Of a stretch of 64,000 nt of DNA, positions 33,509-42,623 are shown in pieces. The stretch is from Flavobacteriaceae bacterium CRH. GTDB lineage: Bacteria > Bacteroidota > Bacteroidia > Flavobacteriales > Flavobacteriaceae. A program made the position numbers and the translations under genes. The stretch lies in contig LMAJ01000026.1 in the NCBI GenBank assembly GCA_001507425.1, positions 19,757 through 83,756 of the forward strand. Reading direction: 5' to 3'. The first letter of the stretch is position 1. Every line of letters starts with the position of its first letter. The notes under the pieces are model-generated. The model worked only from the letters and a program-made list of their open reading frames with translations, made no database searches and was not told where the DNA came from.

Positions 33509-34537
33509 CTATTTTAGAAGTACACTTTTATATTTATCTATATTTTTTAAAACAATGCCAGTACCTCTAACTACGGCTCTTAAAGGATCTTCTGCAATAT
33601 AGACCGGCAGATCTGTTTTCTGTGAAATTCTTTTATCAAGACCACGAAGCATTGCGCCACCTCCAGCGAGATATAATCCGGTATTATAAATGTCGGCGGC
33701 TAGTTCAGGCGGTGTTAATGAAAGCGTTACCATAATAGCATCTTCAATTCTAAGGACTGATTTATCTATAGCCCTTGCAATTTCTCTTGATGTAACTCGA
33801 ACTTCTTTTGGTTTACCGGTAAGCAAATCCCTTCCACGAACCATCATATCTTCAGGGGCATACTCAAGTACTTCGATTGCCGCGCCTACCTCAATTTTTA
33901 TCTGCTCTGCCGTAGCCTCTCCAATATATAGGTTATGATGGGTTCTCATATAATAGAGTATATCTCCCGTAAAGACATCTCCTGCAATTTTTATCGATTT
34001 GTCGCAAATAATTCCTCCAAGTGCGATTACAGCAATTTCTGTAGTACCTCCTCCAATATCAACAATAATATTTCCTTTGGGCTGCATTACATCCAAACCC
34101 ATTCCGATAGCTGCCGCCATTGGTTCATGAATTAAAAATACTTCTTTTCCATTCACCCTTTCGCAGGATTCCTTTACCGCTCTCATTTCAACTTCAGTAA
34201 TTCCGCTTGGAATACATACCACCATTCGCAGCGCCGGAGTAAAAAGGTTTTTCTTTATTTCAGGAATATTTTTTATAAACCAGCTGATCATTTTTTCTGA
34301 AGCATCAAAATCTGCAATAACTCCATCTTTAAGCGGTCGTATTGTTTTAATATTCTCGTGTGTTTTACCCTGCATTAAACTGGCTTCTTTACCTACAGCA
34401 ATAATTTTTCCATTTCTAATATCCCTTGCTACAATTGAAGGACTGTCTACAACAATCTTTCCATCATAAATTATCAAAGTGTTAGCTGTTCCCAAATCCA
34501 TAGCGATTTCCACTATCATAAAATCAAATAATCCCAT
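33509..34537 (-). CDS. mreB: MreB rod shape-determining protein, stand-alone copy
   Basis: 342 residues, full length for MreB. Actin-fold ATPase motifs are present: phosphate 1 (AMDLGTANTLIIY, residues 12-24), phosphate 2 (NIIVDIGGGTTEIAVIALGG near 160) and the adenosine motif (LYLAGGGAMLRGLD near 290). It polymerises under the membrane to guide peptidoglycan synthesis. None of mreC, mreD, pbp2 or rodA lies beside it, so it may be a second copy rather than the main cell-shape gene. The start M-G-L-F-D-F-M is typical of the family. Confidence 0.92.
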   Translation of the reverse strand: MGLFDFMIVEIAMDLGTANTLIIYDGKIVVDSPSIVARDIRNGKIIAVGKEASLMQGKTHENIKTIRPLKDGVIADFDASEKMISWFIKNIPEIKKNLFTPALRMVVCIPSGITEVEMRAVKESCERVNGKEVFLIHEPMAAAIGMGLDVMQPKGNIIVDIGGGTTEIAVIALGGIICDKSIKIAGDVFTGDILYYMRTHHNLYIGEATAEQIKIEVGAAIEVLEYAPEDMMVRGRDLLTGKPKEVRVTSREIARAIDKSVLRIEDAIMVTLSLTPPELAADIYNTGLYLAGGGAMLRGLDKRISQKTDLPVYIAEDPLRAVVRGTGIVLKNIDKYKSVLLK

Positions 34538-34813
34538 AGTATCGTTTTATAAAAAAACGGTCTTCTTGGAGTTTTATTCTCTGTAAAGTGTGAAATTCAG
34601 TTAATTCAGCAAAACTTTTCCAACTGAAGCTTTATGAGAGTACTATTTTAACCAATATAAAGCAGGAAAAACCATTGCTTTTCTATCTTATAGTACAACC
34701 AGCTGACCAACGAAATGCACTTTAAAAATGAACTGCAAGTTTGAAACCTTATCCTGACTATTAAATTTATTAAAATAAAAACTGCAATTCCTCTTTTTTA
34801 CAAAACAATATCG

Positions 34814-34829
34814 TAATATTGCAATATTA
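34814..34829. promoter_or_regulatory. ArsR operator (perfect palindrome TAATATTGCAATATTA)
   Basis: A 16-bp perfect palindrome centred 18 bases before the arsR ATG. Its position and symmetry fit autorepression by the ArsR product. TAATATTG within it resembles a -7 box. The rest of the 300-base gap after mreB (34538-34813) shows nothing recognisable. Confidence 0.7.
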
Positions 34830-34839
34830 ATATAAAACA

Positions 34840-35172
34840 ATGGGAGCGACAAAAACAGATCATTTTACAGATAATCAAAACGAACTTGCAGTCTTGGCCA
34901 AAGCATTAGGGCATCCTGCCCGAATCGCTATTATGGAATACTTATTAAAGGTAGATACCTGTATTTGCGGAGATATTGTAAATGAACTGCCTCTCTCTCA
35001 ACCAACCGTATCACAGCATCTTAAAGAATTAAAAAATGCCGGTTTAATTAAAGGAAGCATCGATGGTAATTCTATATGCTACTGTATAAATGAGCCGGGA
35101 CTTGAGAAAATAAAAGGTTTTTTTGAACATATCACTAATCATCTCGAAAAAAAGAGAAACGAGTGCTGCTAA
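34840..35172 (+). CDS. arsR: ArsR family metalloid-responsive repressor
   Basis: 110 residues with a winged helix-turn-helix (LSQPTVSQHLKELKNAGLI near residues 50-68). Residues 38-43 contain D-T-C-I-C-G-D, a Cys pair near the helix that often binds As(III) in ArsR proteins, and the C-terminus ends N-E-C-C. It should leave the palindrome at 34814-34829 when As(III) or Sb(III) binds. It heads a cluster with a GNAT, a DUF6428 protein and a phosphatase-like reductase. The Cys spacing is C-x-C rather than the textbook C-V-C-D-L. Confidence 0.85.
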   Translation: MGATKTDHFTDNQNELAVLAKALGHPARIAIMEYLLKVDTCICGDIVNELPLSQPTVSQHLKELKNAGLIKGSIDGNSICYCINEPGLEKIKGFFEHITNHLEKKRNECC

Positions 35173-35182
35173 TTTTATACGT

Positions 35183-35668
35183 ATGGAAATTAGAAATCTT
35201 ATGGTTACTGACTGGGAATATGTCAGGTTAATTTACGAAAAAGGCATCAACACAGGCAATGCGACATTTCAAACCTCAACTCCTTCATGGGATGACTGGA
35301 ACGAATCACACCTCAGCAGCTGCAGAATTGTCAGCGAAAGTAATGGTTTAATTACAGGTTGGGCAGCATTGACACCTGTTTCTTCAAGGTGCGTTTATGC
35401 AGGAGTAGCCGAAGTCAGCGTATATGTTGATCCGGAGCATTCAGGTAAAGGAATTGGTCTTGCGCTTTTAAATAAACTTGTAAGTTTAAGTGAGATTGAA
35501 AATATATGGACTTTGCAGGCCGGGATATTCCCTGAAAATAAAGCGAGCCTTCGTATTCATGAAAAAGCTGGATTCAGGATTTTAGGTATTAGGGAGAAAA
35601 TCGGTAAACAAAATGGAATCTGGAGAGATACTGTGCTGCTTGAAAGAAGAAGCAAGTTGATCATTTGA
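35183..35668 (+). CDS. GNAT acetyltransferase, phosphinothricin/arsinothricin-type (ArsN1-like)
   Basis: 161 residues from the ATG at 35183 (M-E-I-R-N-L); the frame also runs upstream into arsR, but that part does not fit the family. GNAT motifs: AEVSVYVDPEHSGKGIGLAL (acetyl-CoA loop R/Q-x-x-G-x-G/A near residue 95) and the Pat-type signature GIFPENKASLRIHEKAGFR near 118, ending WRDTVLLERRS. These enzymes acetylate the amine of phosphinothricin-like compounds. Next to arsR the natural substrate may be the arsenical antibiotic arsinothricin; this is inferred from context. Confidence 0.82.
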   Translation: MEIRNLMVTDWEYVRLIYEKGINTGNATFQTSTPSWDDWNESHLSSCRIVSESNGLITGWAALTPVSSRCVYAGVAEVSVYVDPEHSGKGIGLALLNKLVSLSEIENIWTLQAGIFPENKASLRIHEKAGFRILGIREKIGKQNGIWRDTVLLERRSKLII

Positions 35669-35747
35669 TTTCAAATTAAGATTACGGTTTACAAAAATTA
35701 TGATTATAAAAATTAAAAAAGGTTATCAACTTTTAAACGCATATATT

Positions 35748-36221
35748 ATGAAACTTTCAGAAATTAAACAAGTATTAGCTAACGTAGAAGCTGTAAATTT
35801 TGAATTGCCAAATGGAGATTTTGTTCCCGAATATTTTCATGTAACCGAAGTTGGTTTAATAACTAAAAACTTCATAGACTGCGGTGGTGTAGTAAGAAAA
35901 GAAAACGTAGTAAATTTTCAGCTTTGGGATGCTAATGATTACGAACACAGACTTAAACCTCAAAAACTAATTCATATTATTGAGCTTTCAGAAAAAGTTT
36001 TAGGCATTGAAGATCATGAAATCGAAGTAGAATATCAGGATACTACAATTGGTAAATATGATTTAGATTTTAATGGCAAAAATTTTATTTTATTGAATAA
36101 ACAAACAGCTTGCCTTGCTCAGGAACAATGCGGAATTCCATCAGATAAACCTAAAGTAAAATTATCGCAGTTAAGCTCCGATAATACTAATTCATGCACG
36201 CCCGGCGGAGGATGTTGTTAA
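35748..36221 (+). CDS. DUF6428-like protein of the arsenic cluster
   Basis: 157 residues from the ATG at 35748 (M-K-L-S-E-I-K); an upstream in-frame ATG adds a basic stretch that looks untranslated. The protein is cytoplasmic, with HVTEVGLITKNFIDCGG near residue 30, and ends in a Cys-rich tail (NSCTPGGGCC) that could bind a metalloid. I recognise it as the small DUF6428 protein commonly found in Bacteroidota ars operons; its function is unknown. It lies between the GNAT and the phosphatase-like gene. Confidence 0.75.
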   Translation: MKLSEIKQVLANVEAVNFELPNGDFVPEYFHVTEVGLITKNFIDCGGVVRKENVVNFQLWDANDYEHRLKPQKLIHIIELSEKVLGIEDHEIEVEYQDTTIGKYDLDFNGKNFILLNKQTACLAQEQCGIPSDKPKVKLSQLSSDNTNSCTPGGGCC

Positions 36222-36260
36222 TCATTAAACAAATAATAAAACTCAACAACTAATAAAACT

Positions 36261-36875
36261 ATGTTTTATCCTGAAATTGACAATACAATTAGTTTGTTTG
36301 ATTTTAAGCAGATTTCTGAAGATCGTAAAAGCGTTCTGCAACCATTAATCGACTTTATTCAAAAAAAAGCAGACCGCAAACTGCAAATCAGATTAAATTT
36401 AATTTGCACACACAATTCAAGAAGAAGTCACTTCTCGCAAGTTTGGGCACAAACTGCTGCCGCATATTATGAGTTAAAAAATGTTTCATGCTATTCTGGA
36501 GGGACAGAAGCTACTGCATTATTCCCAATGGTTGCCGAAACTTTGCAATATTCAGGATTTAAGGTTAAAACTATTTCCGAAGGAACAAACCCGGTTTATT
36601 CAATAAAGTTTTCATCGAATGAACTACCCATTATTGGTTTCTCTAAAACCTATAATGATGATTTTAACCCGGAAACCGAATTTGCGGCAATAATGACTTG
36701 TTCGCATGCTGATGGCGAATGCCCGTTTATATCCGGTGCCGAAAAACGAATTCCAATTACTTTTGAAGATCCTAAAGTTTCCGACGGCACAACGAAGCAA
36801 AAAGAAATATATCTGGAACGAAGCCTTCAAATTGGGACTGAAATGTTTTATGTATTCTCAGAAATCAAACAATAA
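36261..36875 (+). CDS. Low-molecular-weight phosphatase / arsenate reductase-like protein
   Basis: 204 residues. The P-loop C-x5-R is present near residue 50 (L-I-C-T-H-N-S-R-R-S-H), the signature of tyrosine phosphatase-fold arsenate reductases, with a later CSHADGECPF segment that carries further Cys residues and an ending FEDPKVSDG. It should reduce arsenate to arsenite or dephosphorylate a small substrate. No As(III) efflux gene follows, unlike typical ars operons. Confidence 0.82.
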   Translation: MFYPEIDNTISLFDFKQISEDRKSVLQPLIDFIQKKADRKLQIRLNLICTHNSRRSHFSQVWAQTAAAYYELKNVSCYSGGTEATALFPMVAETLQYSGFKVKTISEGTNPVYSIKFSSNELPIIGFSKTYNDDFNPETEFAAIMTCSHADGECPFISGAEKRIPITFEDPKVSDGTTKQKEIYLERSLQIGTEMFYVFSEIKQ

Positions 36876-36907
36876 AATAGCAGTAAATAGTTTTAATACT
36901 TTAATTA

Positions 36908-36946
36908 ATCACTCAAATTGTACTGAAAAAGCATTATTTGAGTGAT
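36908..36946 (+). terminator. Terminator after the arsenic cluster
   Basis: An 11-bp stem ATCACTCAAAT / ATTTGAGTGAT with a 17-base loop, followed by a short T run. The rest of the gap up to gnd (36947-37211) is AT-rich with no clear promoter. Confidence 0.6.
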
Positions 36947-37211
36947 CGATTTTACGTAAAGATTCTCAAAAAATTAAAAATAAATTTATATTTTCATCTG
37001 TAAAAAGTATCATAATAAAGCCTTAAAGTGAACCCTTAACCATACAATATTTCATCATTTTTCTCTAACTTAGCACAGTAGATCTTAAAATATAAGATTA
37101 ATACAAACTTTGTTTTTACATAAAGAACTGAATAAAAAATAATTACAGCTTTTTATCTTACAAATCTTTATGAAAAAACATTTTTCTAATAATTTTAGTT
37201 AATTGAAAACT

Positions 37212-38618
37212 ATGAACAAATTTGATTTTGGAATTGTAGGTCTTGGCGTAATGGGCCGTAACTTACTTTTGAATATTGCAAGCCATAACTTTGCGGCGGC
37301 AGGTTTAGATTTAGATACTGAAAAAGTCAATTCTCTCCAGCAAGAAGCCGATGCTGACCATACAATCGAAGCTACCACAGATGTTAAACATTTCGTAGAA
37401 CTTATTCAACAACCAAGAGCTATTATGTTACTGGTCCCTGCGGGTAAACCTGTTGATAGCGCAATAGCAAGTTTACTTCCTCATTTAGATAAAGGAGATA
37501 TTATTATTGATGGCGGTAACACTTTTTTTACCGATACAGACAGAAGATTTCTTGAATTGTCTGAAAAAGGAATTCATTTCTTTGGAATGGGAATTTCCGG
37601 AGGAGAAAAAGGCGCAAGATTTGGACCGGCTATGATGCCAGGCGGAGATCAGAAAGCATACGAGAGACTTCGCCCAATTTTTGAAGCTATTGCAGCAAAA
37701 GTAGATGGAGAACCCTGCGTAGAATATTTAGGAAACGGATCTGCCGGAAACTATGTAAAAATGGTTCATAACGGAATCGAATATGGTATTATGCAATTAA
37801 TCTCTGAAATTTATGACCTGATGAAAAGAGGTTATAATTTGGATGAAGATACTATTCAGAAAACTTTTGAAGAATGGAACCAAACTGAACTTAAGTCGTA
37901 TTTGATCGAAATTACCGGAAGCATTCTGAAACAAAAAGATGAAGACGGAACCAGACTGATCAATAAAATATCAGATTGGGCAAAATCAAAAGGAACAGGA
38001 AAATGGACTTCGCAAAACGCAATGGATTTGCAGGTGCCGATTCCTACTATCGATGCAGCCGTTTTTATGCGCGATATGTCGAAAACTAAACCGGAAAGAA
38101 TTGAAGCTGCCAAAAAACTAATCTGGAACACTAACAAAACTGATGTTAATACAACCGAGGCAATTGCAGCATTAAAATCAGCTTTATATTTTTCTATTGT
38201 AGTAACTTATGCTCAAGGATTAGCACAGCTTCACACCGCTTCTAAAGAATATAATTACGGATTAAATTTAGAAACTGTTGCCAAAATTTGGCGTGGAGGG
38301 TGTATTATCCGTGCTACTGCTTTAGAAGATTTCAGAAAAGCATTTGCAGCAAAATCAGATTTACCAAATTTACTTTTAGATTCTGGCATCGCTTCAAAAT
38401 TATCTGAAAACCAAACAGGAATAAGAGACGTAATTCAATTTGCTGTTCAAAAAGGATTACCTGTAGCAGGACTTATGAATTCACTAGCTTATTTTGATGC
38501 TTACAGATCTGAAAACCTTCCAACAAATCTAATTCAGGCACAGCGTGATTATTTTGGAGCGCATACCTACGAACGTATAGATACGACTGGTGTTTTCCAT
38601 ACACAATGGTCTGAATAA
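37212..38618 (+). CDS. gnd: 6-phosphogluconate dehydrogenase, decarboxylating
   Basis: 468 residues from the ATG at 37212 (M-N-K-F-D-F-G); a TTG three codons earlier is less likely. NADP motif GIVGLGVMGRNL at the start, GMGISGGEKGARFGPAMMPG near residue 125 and the catalytic YVKMVHNGIEYG near 180. It converts 6-phosphogluconate to ribulose 5-phosphate, giving NADPH and CO2. The length is that of the standard dimeric enzyme. It is the first gene of the gnd-zwf-pgl operon, 26 bases before zwf. Confidence 0.95.
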   Translation: MNKFDFGIVGLGVMGRNLLLNIASHNFAAAGLDLDTEKVNSLQQEADADHTIEATTDVKHFVELIQQPRAIMLLVPAGKPVDSAIASLLPHLDKGDIIIDGGNTFFTDTDRRFLELSEKGIHFFGMGISGGEKGARFGPAMMPGGDQKAYERLRPIFEAIAAKVDGEPCVEYLGNGSAGNYVKMVHNGIEYGIMQLISEIYDLMKRGYNLDEDTIQKTFEEWNQTELKSYLIEITGSILKQKDEDGTRLINKISDWAKSKGTGKWTSQNAMDLQVPIPTIDAAVFMRDMSKTKPERIEAAKKLIWNTNKTDVNTTEAIAALKSALYFSIVVTYAQGLAQLHTASKEYNYGLNLETVAKIWRGGCIIRATALEDFRKAFAAKSDLPNLLLDSGIASKLSENQTGIRDVIQFAVQKGLPVAGLMNSLAYFDAYRSENLPTNLIQAQRDYFGAHTYERIDTTGVFHTQWSE

Positions 38619-38644
38619 GAAATTTTAAGCAACACAACACACAA

Positions 38645-40165
38645 ATGAGTAAGTTCAAAAATATAAATCCAACAATCATTGTTATTTTTGGAGGAACCGG
38701 AGACCTGGCAAAAAGAAAGCTCTTTCCTGCATTTCAAAATCTGTACCTTGACGGCAGAATGTCTGATAAGTTTCAGATTATTGCACTCGGAAGAGCCGAG
38801 AAAAGCGATGAAGAATTCCGCAGCTATGTCTTAGAAAATCTGGAAACTTTTTCAAGAAGAAAAGGCCTTTCTGATCCGGAAACCCAAAAATTTCTTTCAC
38901 ACATAAGTTATCAAAGCCTTGATATTGAAAACAAAGAATCATATCAAAAATTAAATACAAAAATCAACAGCATTGACGAGGAGTTTGGAGCACGTGCCAA
39001 TCGTCTTTTTTACCTTTCGATCACGCCTTCTTTCATTACTACAATCTCTGATAATATTGAGAAAATCGGCCTTGCTGCTAATCCAAAACAAGATCGTATC
39101 ATTATCGAAAAACCTTTTGGTTACGATAAATCTTCGGCGATTGAGCTTAATACAATGCTTTCGCAGACTTTTAAAGAAGAACAAATTTACAGGATCGACC
39201 ATTATTTAGGTAAAGAAACCGTTCAAAACATTCTTGCTTTCCGTTTTGGAAATTCAATGTTTGAACCTTTATGGAGCCGTAACTTTATTGATTTTGTTCA
39301 AATTACAGTTGCAGAAGAAGTTGGTGTCGAAGAACGTGGCGGTTTTTATGAAGGCGTTGGTGCCTTAAAAGATATGATTCAGAACCATTTGCTTCAAATT
39401 TTATGCATGACTGCTATGGAAGCGCCGGCTTCACTCGAAGCAGACGATATAAGAAATCGTAAAGCAGATGTTTTAAAATCTATTCGACGCATTAAACCGG
39501 ATGAAGTGGATCATTACATTGTAAGAGGGCAATATGATGAAGGGACTATAAAAGAAAAACAAGTTCCTGCATACCGTCAGGATAAAGGAATTGCACCGGA
39601 TTCTAATACAGAAACTTACGTGGCAATGAAAATTTATCTGGACAACTGGAGATGGCAGGGAATTCCGTTTTATTTGCGCACAGGAAAAAGAATGGAAGAA
39701 AAACAATCTTCTATTATTATACAGTTTAAACCGGTTCCGCACTCTGCATTTTCGTATGGAAAAGAAGGCATGACACCAAACCGCCTGATTATCAATATTC
39801 AGCCTGCAATGGATATTAAGTTGCAATTCATGACCAAAAAACCGGGTTTGTCACTTTCTTTAAGACCTGCAGAAATGGTTTTTGATTATTTCTCCTGCTC
39901 TACCATGTCACCGGAAGCTTATGAAACGCTGATTGCCGATGCTTTGGCAGGAGATCCTACTCTATTTATGCGTTGGGATCAGGTAGAACAAGCGTGGGAT
40001 GCTATTGATACTATTCAGCAAGTATGGAAAACTATAGCCCCAACTAATTTCCCGAATTACAAAGCCGGAAGCTGGGGACCAAAAGAAGCTGATGAATTAT
40101 TGGCTCGCCAAGGGCACGCCTGGATTCCAAATACACAAACAAAAGAAGAAGAAGTTTCAAAATGA
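38645..40165 (+). CDS. zwf: Glucose-6-phosphate 1-dehydrogenase
   Basis: 506 residues. Cofactor motif FGGTGDLAKRKLFPAFQN near residue 15, and active-site RIDHYLGKE near 182 with the catalytic His. It makes 6-phosphogluconolactone and NADPH, the first committed step of the oxidative pentose phosphate pathway. The final codons overlap the start of pgl by 4 bases. The enzyme is normal in length and motif content. Confidence 0.96.
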   Translation: MSKFKNINPTIIVIFGGTGDLAKRKLFPAFQNLYLDGRMSDKFQIIALGRAEKSDEEFRSYVLENLETFSRRKGLSDPETQKFLSHISYQSLDIENKESYQKLNTKINSIDEEFGARANRLFYLSITPSFITTISDNIEKIGLAANPKQDRIIIEKPFGYDKSSAIELNTMLSQTFKEEQIYRIDHYLGKETVQNILAFRFGNSMFEPLWSRNFIDFVQITVAEEVGVEERGGFYEGVGALKDMIQNHLLQILCMTAMEAPASLEADDIRNRKADVLKSIRRIKPDEVDHYIVRGQYDEGTIKEKQVPAYRQDKGIAPDSNTETYVAMKIYLDNWRWQGIPFYLRTGKRMEEKQSSIIIQFKPVPHSAFSYGKEGMTPNRLIINIQPAMDIKLQFMTKKPGLSLSLRPAEMVFDYFSCSTMSPEAYETLIADALAGDPTLFMRWDQVEQAWDAIDTIQQVWKTIAPTNFPNYKAGSWGPKEADELLARQGHAWIPNTQTKEEEVSK

Positions 40166-40878
40166 TACAGATATACAATAATACAGAAGAAATAAATACT
40201 GTAGCAGCTGATCTTTTTACAGCAGCTGCACAAAAAGCAATTGCTGAAAAAGGTAAATTCACAGCTGTACTTACAGGAGGTTCCTCTCCGGCAGGGATTT
40301 ATAAATTATTAGCTTCTGACGCTTACAAAACTAAAATAGACTGGAGTAAAGTTTTTATATTTTGGGGCGACGAGCGTTGGGTTCCTCTTAATGATGATTT
40401 GAGTAATGCAAAAATGTCATATTCTGCATTATTAAGCCACGTTCCTATTCCATCAGAAAATATTTTTGAGATGTATAAAGACGGTGTTACACCTGAAGAT
40501 TATGCGGTTACCTATGAACAATCTATTAGAAAAGTTTTAGGAGAGGAAGGAAAATTTGATCTTATTTTATTAGGAATGGGAGATGACGGACACACAGCTT
40601 CACTTTTTCCTGGTCAGGCTGTTTTAGACGAACAAGAAAAATGGGTTGCTGCCTATTATCTTGAACCTCAAAAAATGCACCGTATTACACTTACTGCACC
40701 CATAATAAACAAAGCCGAAAAAATTATCGTAGTCGCTTTTGGAGAGAAAAAAGCGCCTGCCTTGAAAGAAGTAACAACCGGAGCATTCAATCCGTCGACT
40801 TATCCAATGCAGTTGATTAAACCCGTTTCCGGAGAATTATTATTTCTTGTAGATAAAAGTGCCGCCGGTACGAATTAA
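40162..40878 (+). CDS. pgl: 6-phosphogluconolactonase
   Basis: 238 residues with the family signatures VLTGGSSPAGIY (near residue 37), WGDERWVP (near 70) and LLGMGDDGHTASLFPG (near 137). It hydrolyses the lactone made by Zwf to 6-phosphogluconate. It starts inside the zwf stop (ATGA) and ends the operon; a terminator follows. Confidence 0.95.
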   Translation: MIQIYNNTEEINTVAADLFTAAAQKAIAEKGKFTAVLTGGSSPAGIYKLLASDAYKTKIDWSKVFIFWGDERWVPLNDDLSNAKMSYSALLSHVPIPSENIFEMYKDGVTPEDYAVTYEQSIRKVLGEEGKFDLILLGMGDDGHTASLFPGQAVLDEQEKWVAAYYLEPQKMHRITLTAPIINKAEKIIVVAFGEKKAPALKEVTTGAFNPSTYPMQLIKPVSGELLFLVDKSAAGTN

Positions 40879-40900
40879 GAAATGACTTTATACCTATATC

Positions 40901-40932
40901 AAAAAGTTTATGCTGAAAAGTATAAACTTTTT
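40901..40932 (+). terminator. Terminator of the gnd-zwf-pgl operon
   Basis: An 11-bp stem AAAAAGTTTAT / ATAAACTTTTT with a 10-base loop, followed by more T residues, 22 bases after the pgl stop. Confidence 0.8.
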
Positions 40933-41039
40933 TTTTTGCAGTTTTATCCGTTTAACCAGCAAAAATATCTTCAATAAACAAGCCTTTAAAACAAAGTAAA
41001 ATCGGACTTTAGAACAAAGTACGCTGCTTTGTGACTCTC

Positions 41040-41047
41040 TATATTTG
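41040..41047 (+). promoter_or_regulatory. -7 box TATATTTG of the VOC gene
   Basis: An exact TAnnTTTG match 20 bases before the start. An inverted repeat ACAAAG-N7-CTTTGT at 41014-41032 lies just upstream and could be an operator. Confidence 0.6.
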
Positions 41048-41067
41048 TGGAATAAAATATAGAAAAT

Positions 41068-41445
41068 ATGATTGATCACGTTATACTTACAGTAAGCAAT
41101 TTTGAACGTTCGGAAGCATTTTACAATGAAGCACTTAAGCCGCTAAATATCCGAATGACAATGGATTTTAAAGGTCCGGGAGATCATCATGATCTAAAGG
41201 GTTTTGGAGATGATAACACTATTTACTTTTGGTTAAAAGAAGGAGAAGTAAATTCGAATGGTGTGCATATAGGTTTTGTAGCCAAAGACCATAAACAAGT
41301 CGACGCATTCTACGATGCGGCCATTGCTGCCGGAGGAACCAACAAAGAACAACCCCGAATTTTTCCTGAATACTATCCCGGATATTATGCCGCATGGATA
41401 TTAGATCCTGATGGTTATGAAATTGAGCTGGTACACAAAAGCTAA
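41068..41445 (+). CDS. VOC (glyoxalase/bleomycin resistance) superfamily protein
   Basis: 125 residues, one VOC module. The start MIDHVILTVSNFERSEAFYN and the end AAWILDPDGYEIELVHK are standard; metal-site positions (His4, Glu in the final strand) are present. Such proteins bind metal and act on small thiols, catechols or antibiotics. No partner gene indicates the substrate. It is 72 bases before the SDR gene and shares its direction. Confidence 0.85.
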   Translation: MIDHVILTVSNFERSEAFYNEALKPLNIRMTMDFKGPGDHHDLKGFGDDNTIYFWLKEGEVNSNGVHIGFVAKDHKQVDAFYDAAIAAGGTNKEQPRIFPEYYPGYYAAWILDPDGYEIELVHKS

Positions 41446-41517
41446 TTTATTTTTGAATTAAAGAAGCTTGCTGTTGCATTATTTAACAGATAAAACCTCA
41501 ATCTCAAACAACTCAAA

Positions 41518-42543
41518 ATGGAAGATAATAATTATCAGGGCGCATTACAAAATCCTGTTGGTTCAGGATTTAGCGCCGCATCTACAACAGACGACATTAT
41601 AAAAGGAATTGACCTTACAGGAAAAACAGCCATAGTAACGGGTGGTTACGCAGGTATTGGTTTAGAAACTGTAAAAACTTTAGTAGCTGCAGGAGCAAAA
41701 GTTATTGTACCAGCAAGAAATACAGAGAAAGCAAAAAAGAATTTGAAAGATATTGCAAATGTAGAAGTCGAATTCATGGATTTAATGGATCCGTATTCTA
41801 TAGATGCATTTGCCGACAAATTTCTGTCTTCAAACAAAACCTTGCATTTATTAATAAATAATGCAGGAATCATGTGGGTTCCGCTAGAGCGTGACGCCCG
41901 TGGTTATGAATCGCAGCTTGCTACCAACTATTTAGGGCATTTTCAATTAACGGCAAGACTTTGGAACGCACTAGCAAAAGCAAATGGGGCAAGAGTTGTA
42001 AATGTTTCCTCTTGGGGGCATCACTTTTCGCCTTTTGTATTTGAAGATCCTAATTTTCTTAACCGAGAATTCGAATCTTTCTCGGCTTATGGCCAATCTA
42101 AAACTGCTAGTATTCTTTTTTCTTTAGAATTAGATATTAGAGGAAAAAATGCCGGAGTTCGTTCTTATTCTCTACATCCGGGAATCATTTCAGAAACCGA
42201 ACTAGGCAGAAATGTGCCACATGAAGATTTAGCAAATTATGGCATTTTTGACGAAAACGGCAAAATAATTAATGATCCGTCGAGAGGATTAAAATCACTT
42301 TCTCAAGGAGCTTCGACAACCATTTGGTGTGCTGTAAGTCCGCAGTTAGAAAATATTGGTGGTGTATATTGTGAAAATGCAGATATTGCCAGACTCGATA
42401 TTTCGAAAGCAGGGGATTCAGAAGAAAATTTAGACGGTTTAGCCATGATGAAAGATGTTATGCCTTTTGCATTGGATGAAAACGCTGCAAAAAAACTTTG
42501 GACATTAAGCGAAGAACTAACTGGTGTAAATTTTCAAATTTAA
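41518..42543 (+). CDS. SDR family oxidoreductase, retinol dehydrogenase-like
   Basis: 341 residues, longer than classical SDRs. Cofactor motif VTGGYAGIGLETVK near residue 40, NNAGIMW near 115, Ser in VVNVSSWGHHFS near 160 and Y-x-x-x-K in YGQSKTASILF near 190. The sequence after the active site is typical of the retinol dehydrogenase/WW-domain oxidoreductase-like group. The N-terminal 35 residues are an extra polar leader. It ends with a hairpin terminator, before the AraC gene at 42624. Confidence 0.88.
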   Translation: MEDNNYQGALQNPVGSGFSAASTTDDIIKGIDLTGKTAIVTGGYAGIGLETVKTLVAAGAKVIVPARNTEKAKKNLKDIANVEVEFMDLMDPYSIDAFADKFLSSNKTLHLLINNAGIMWVPLERDARGYESQLATNYLGHFQLTARLWNALAKANGARVVNVSSWGHHFSPFVFEDPNFLNREFESFSAYGQSKTASILFSLELDIRGKNAGVRSYSLHPGIISETELGRNVPHEDLANYGIFDENGKIINDPSRGLKSLSQGASTTIWCAVSPQLENIGGVYCENADIARLDISKAGDSEENLDGLAMMKDVMPFALDENAAKKLWTLSEELTGVNFQI

Positions 42544-42564
42544 CTTTAAAACAATTTTAATTAT

Positions 42565-42594
42565 AAAGAGGTGTTTTTAACAGCGCCTCTTTTT
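42565..42594 (+). terminator. Terminator after the SDR gene
   Basis: A hairpin (AAAGAGGTG / CGCCTCTTT, one wobble) with a loop of about nine bases and a T run, 22 bases after the stop. Confidence 0.65.
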
Positions 42595-42623
42595 AATGCG
42601 TATATTTATTTTTTAATCTTATT

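Noticed and set aside
41518..42543. Extra N-terminal domain or fusion in the 341-residue SDR
   Set aside because: The extra length is a short polar leader plus the longer C-terminus known in retinol dehydrogenase-like SDRs; no second domain is visible.
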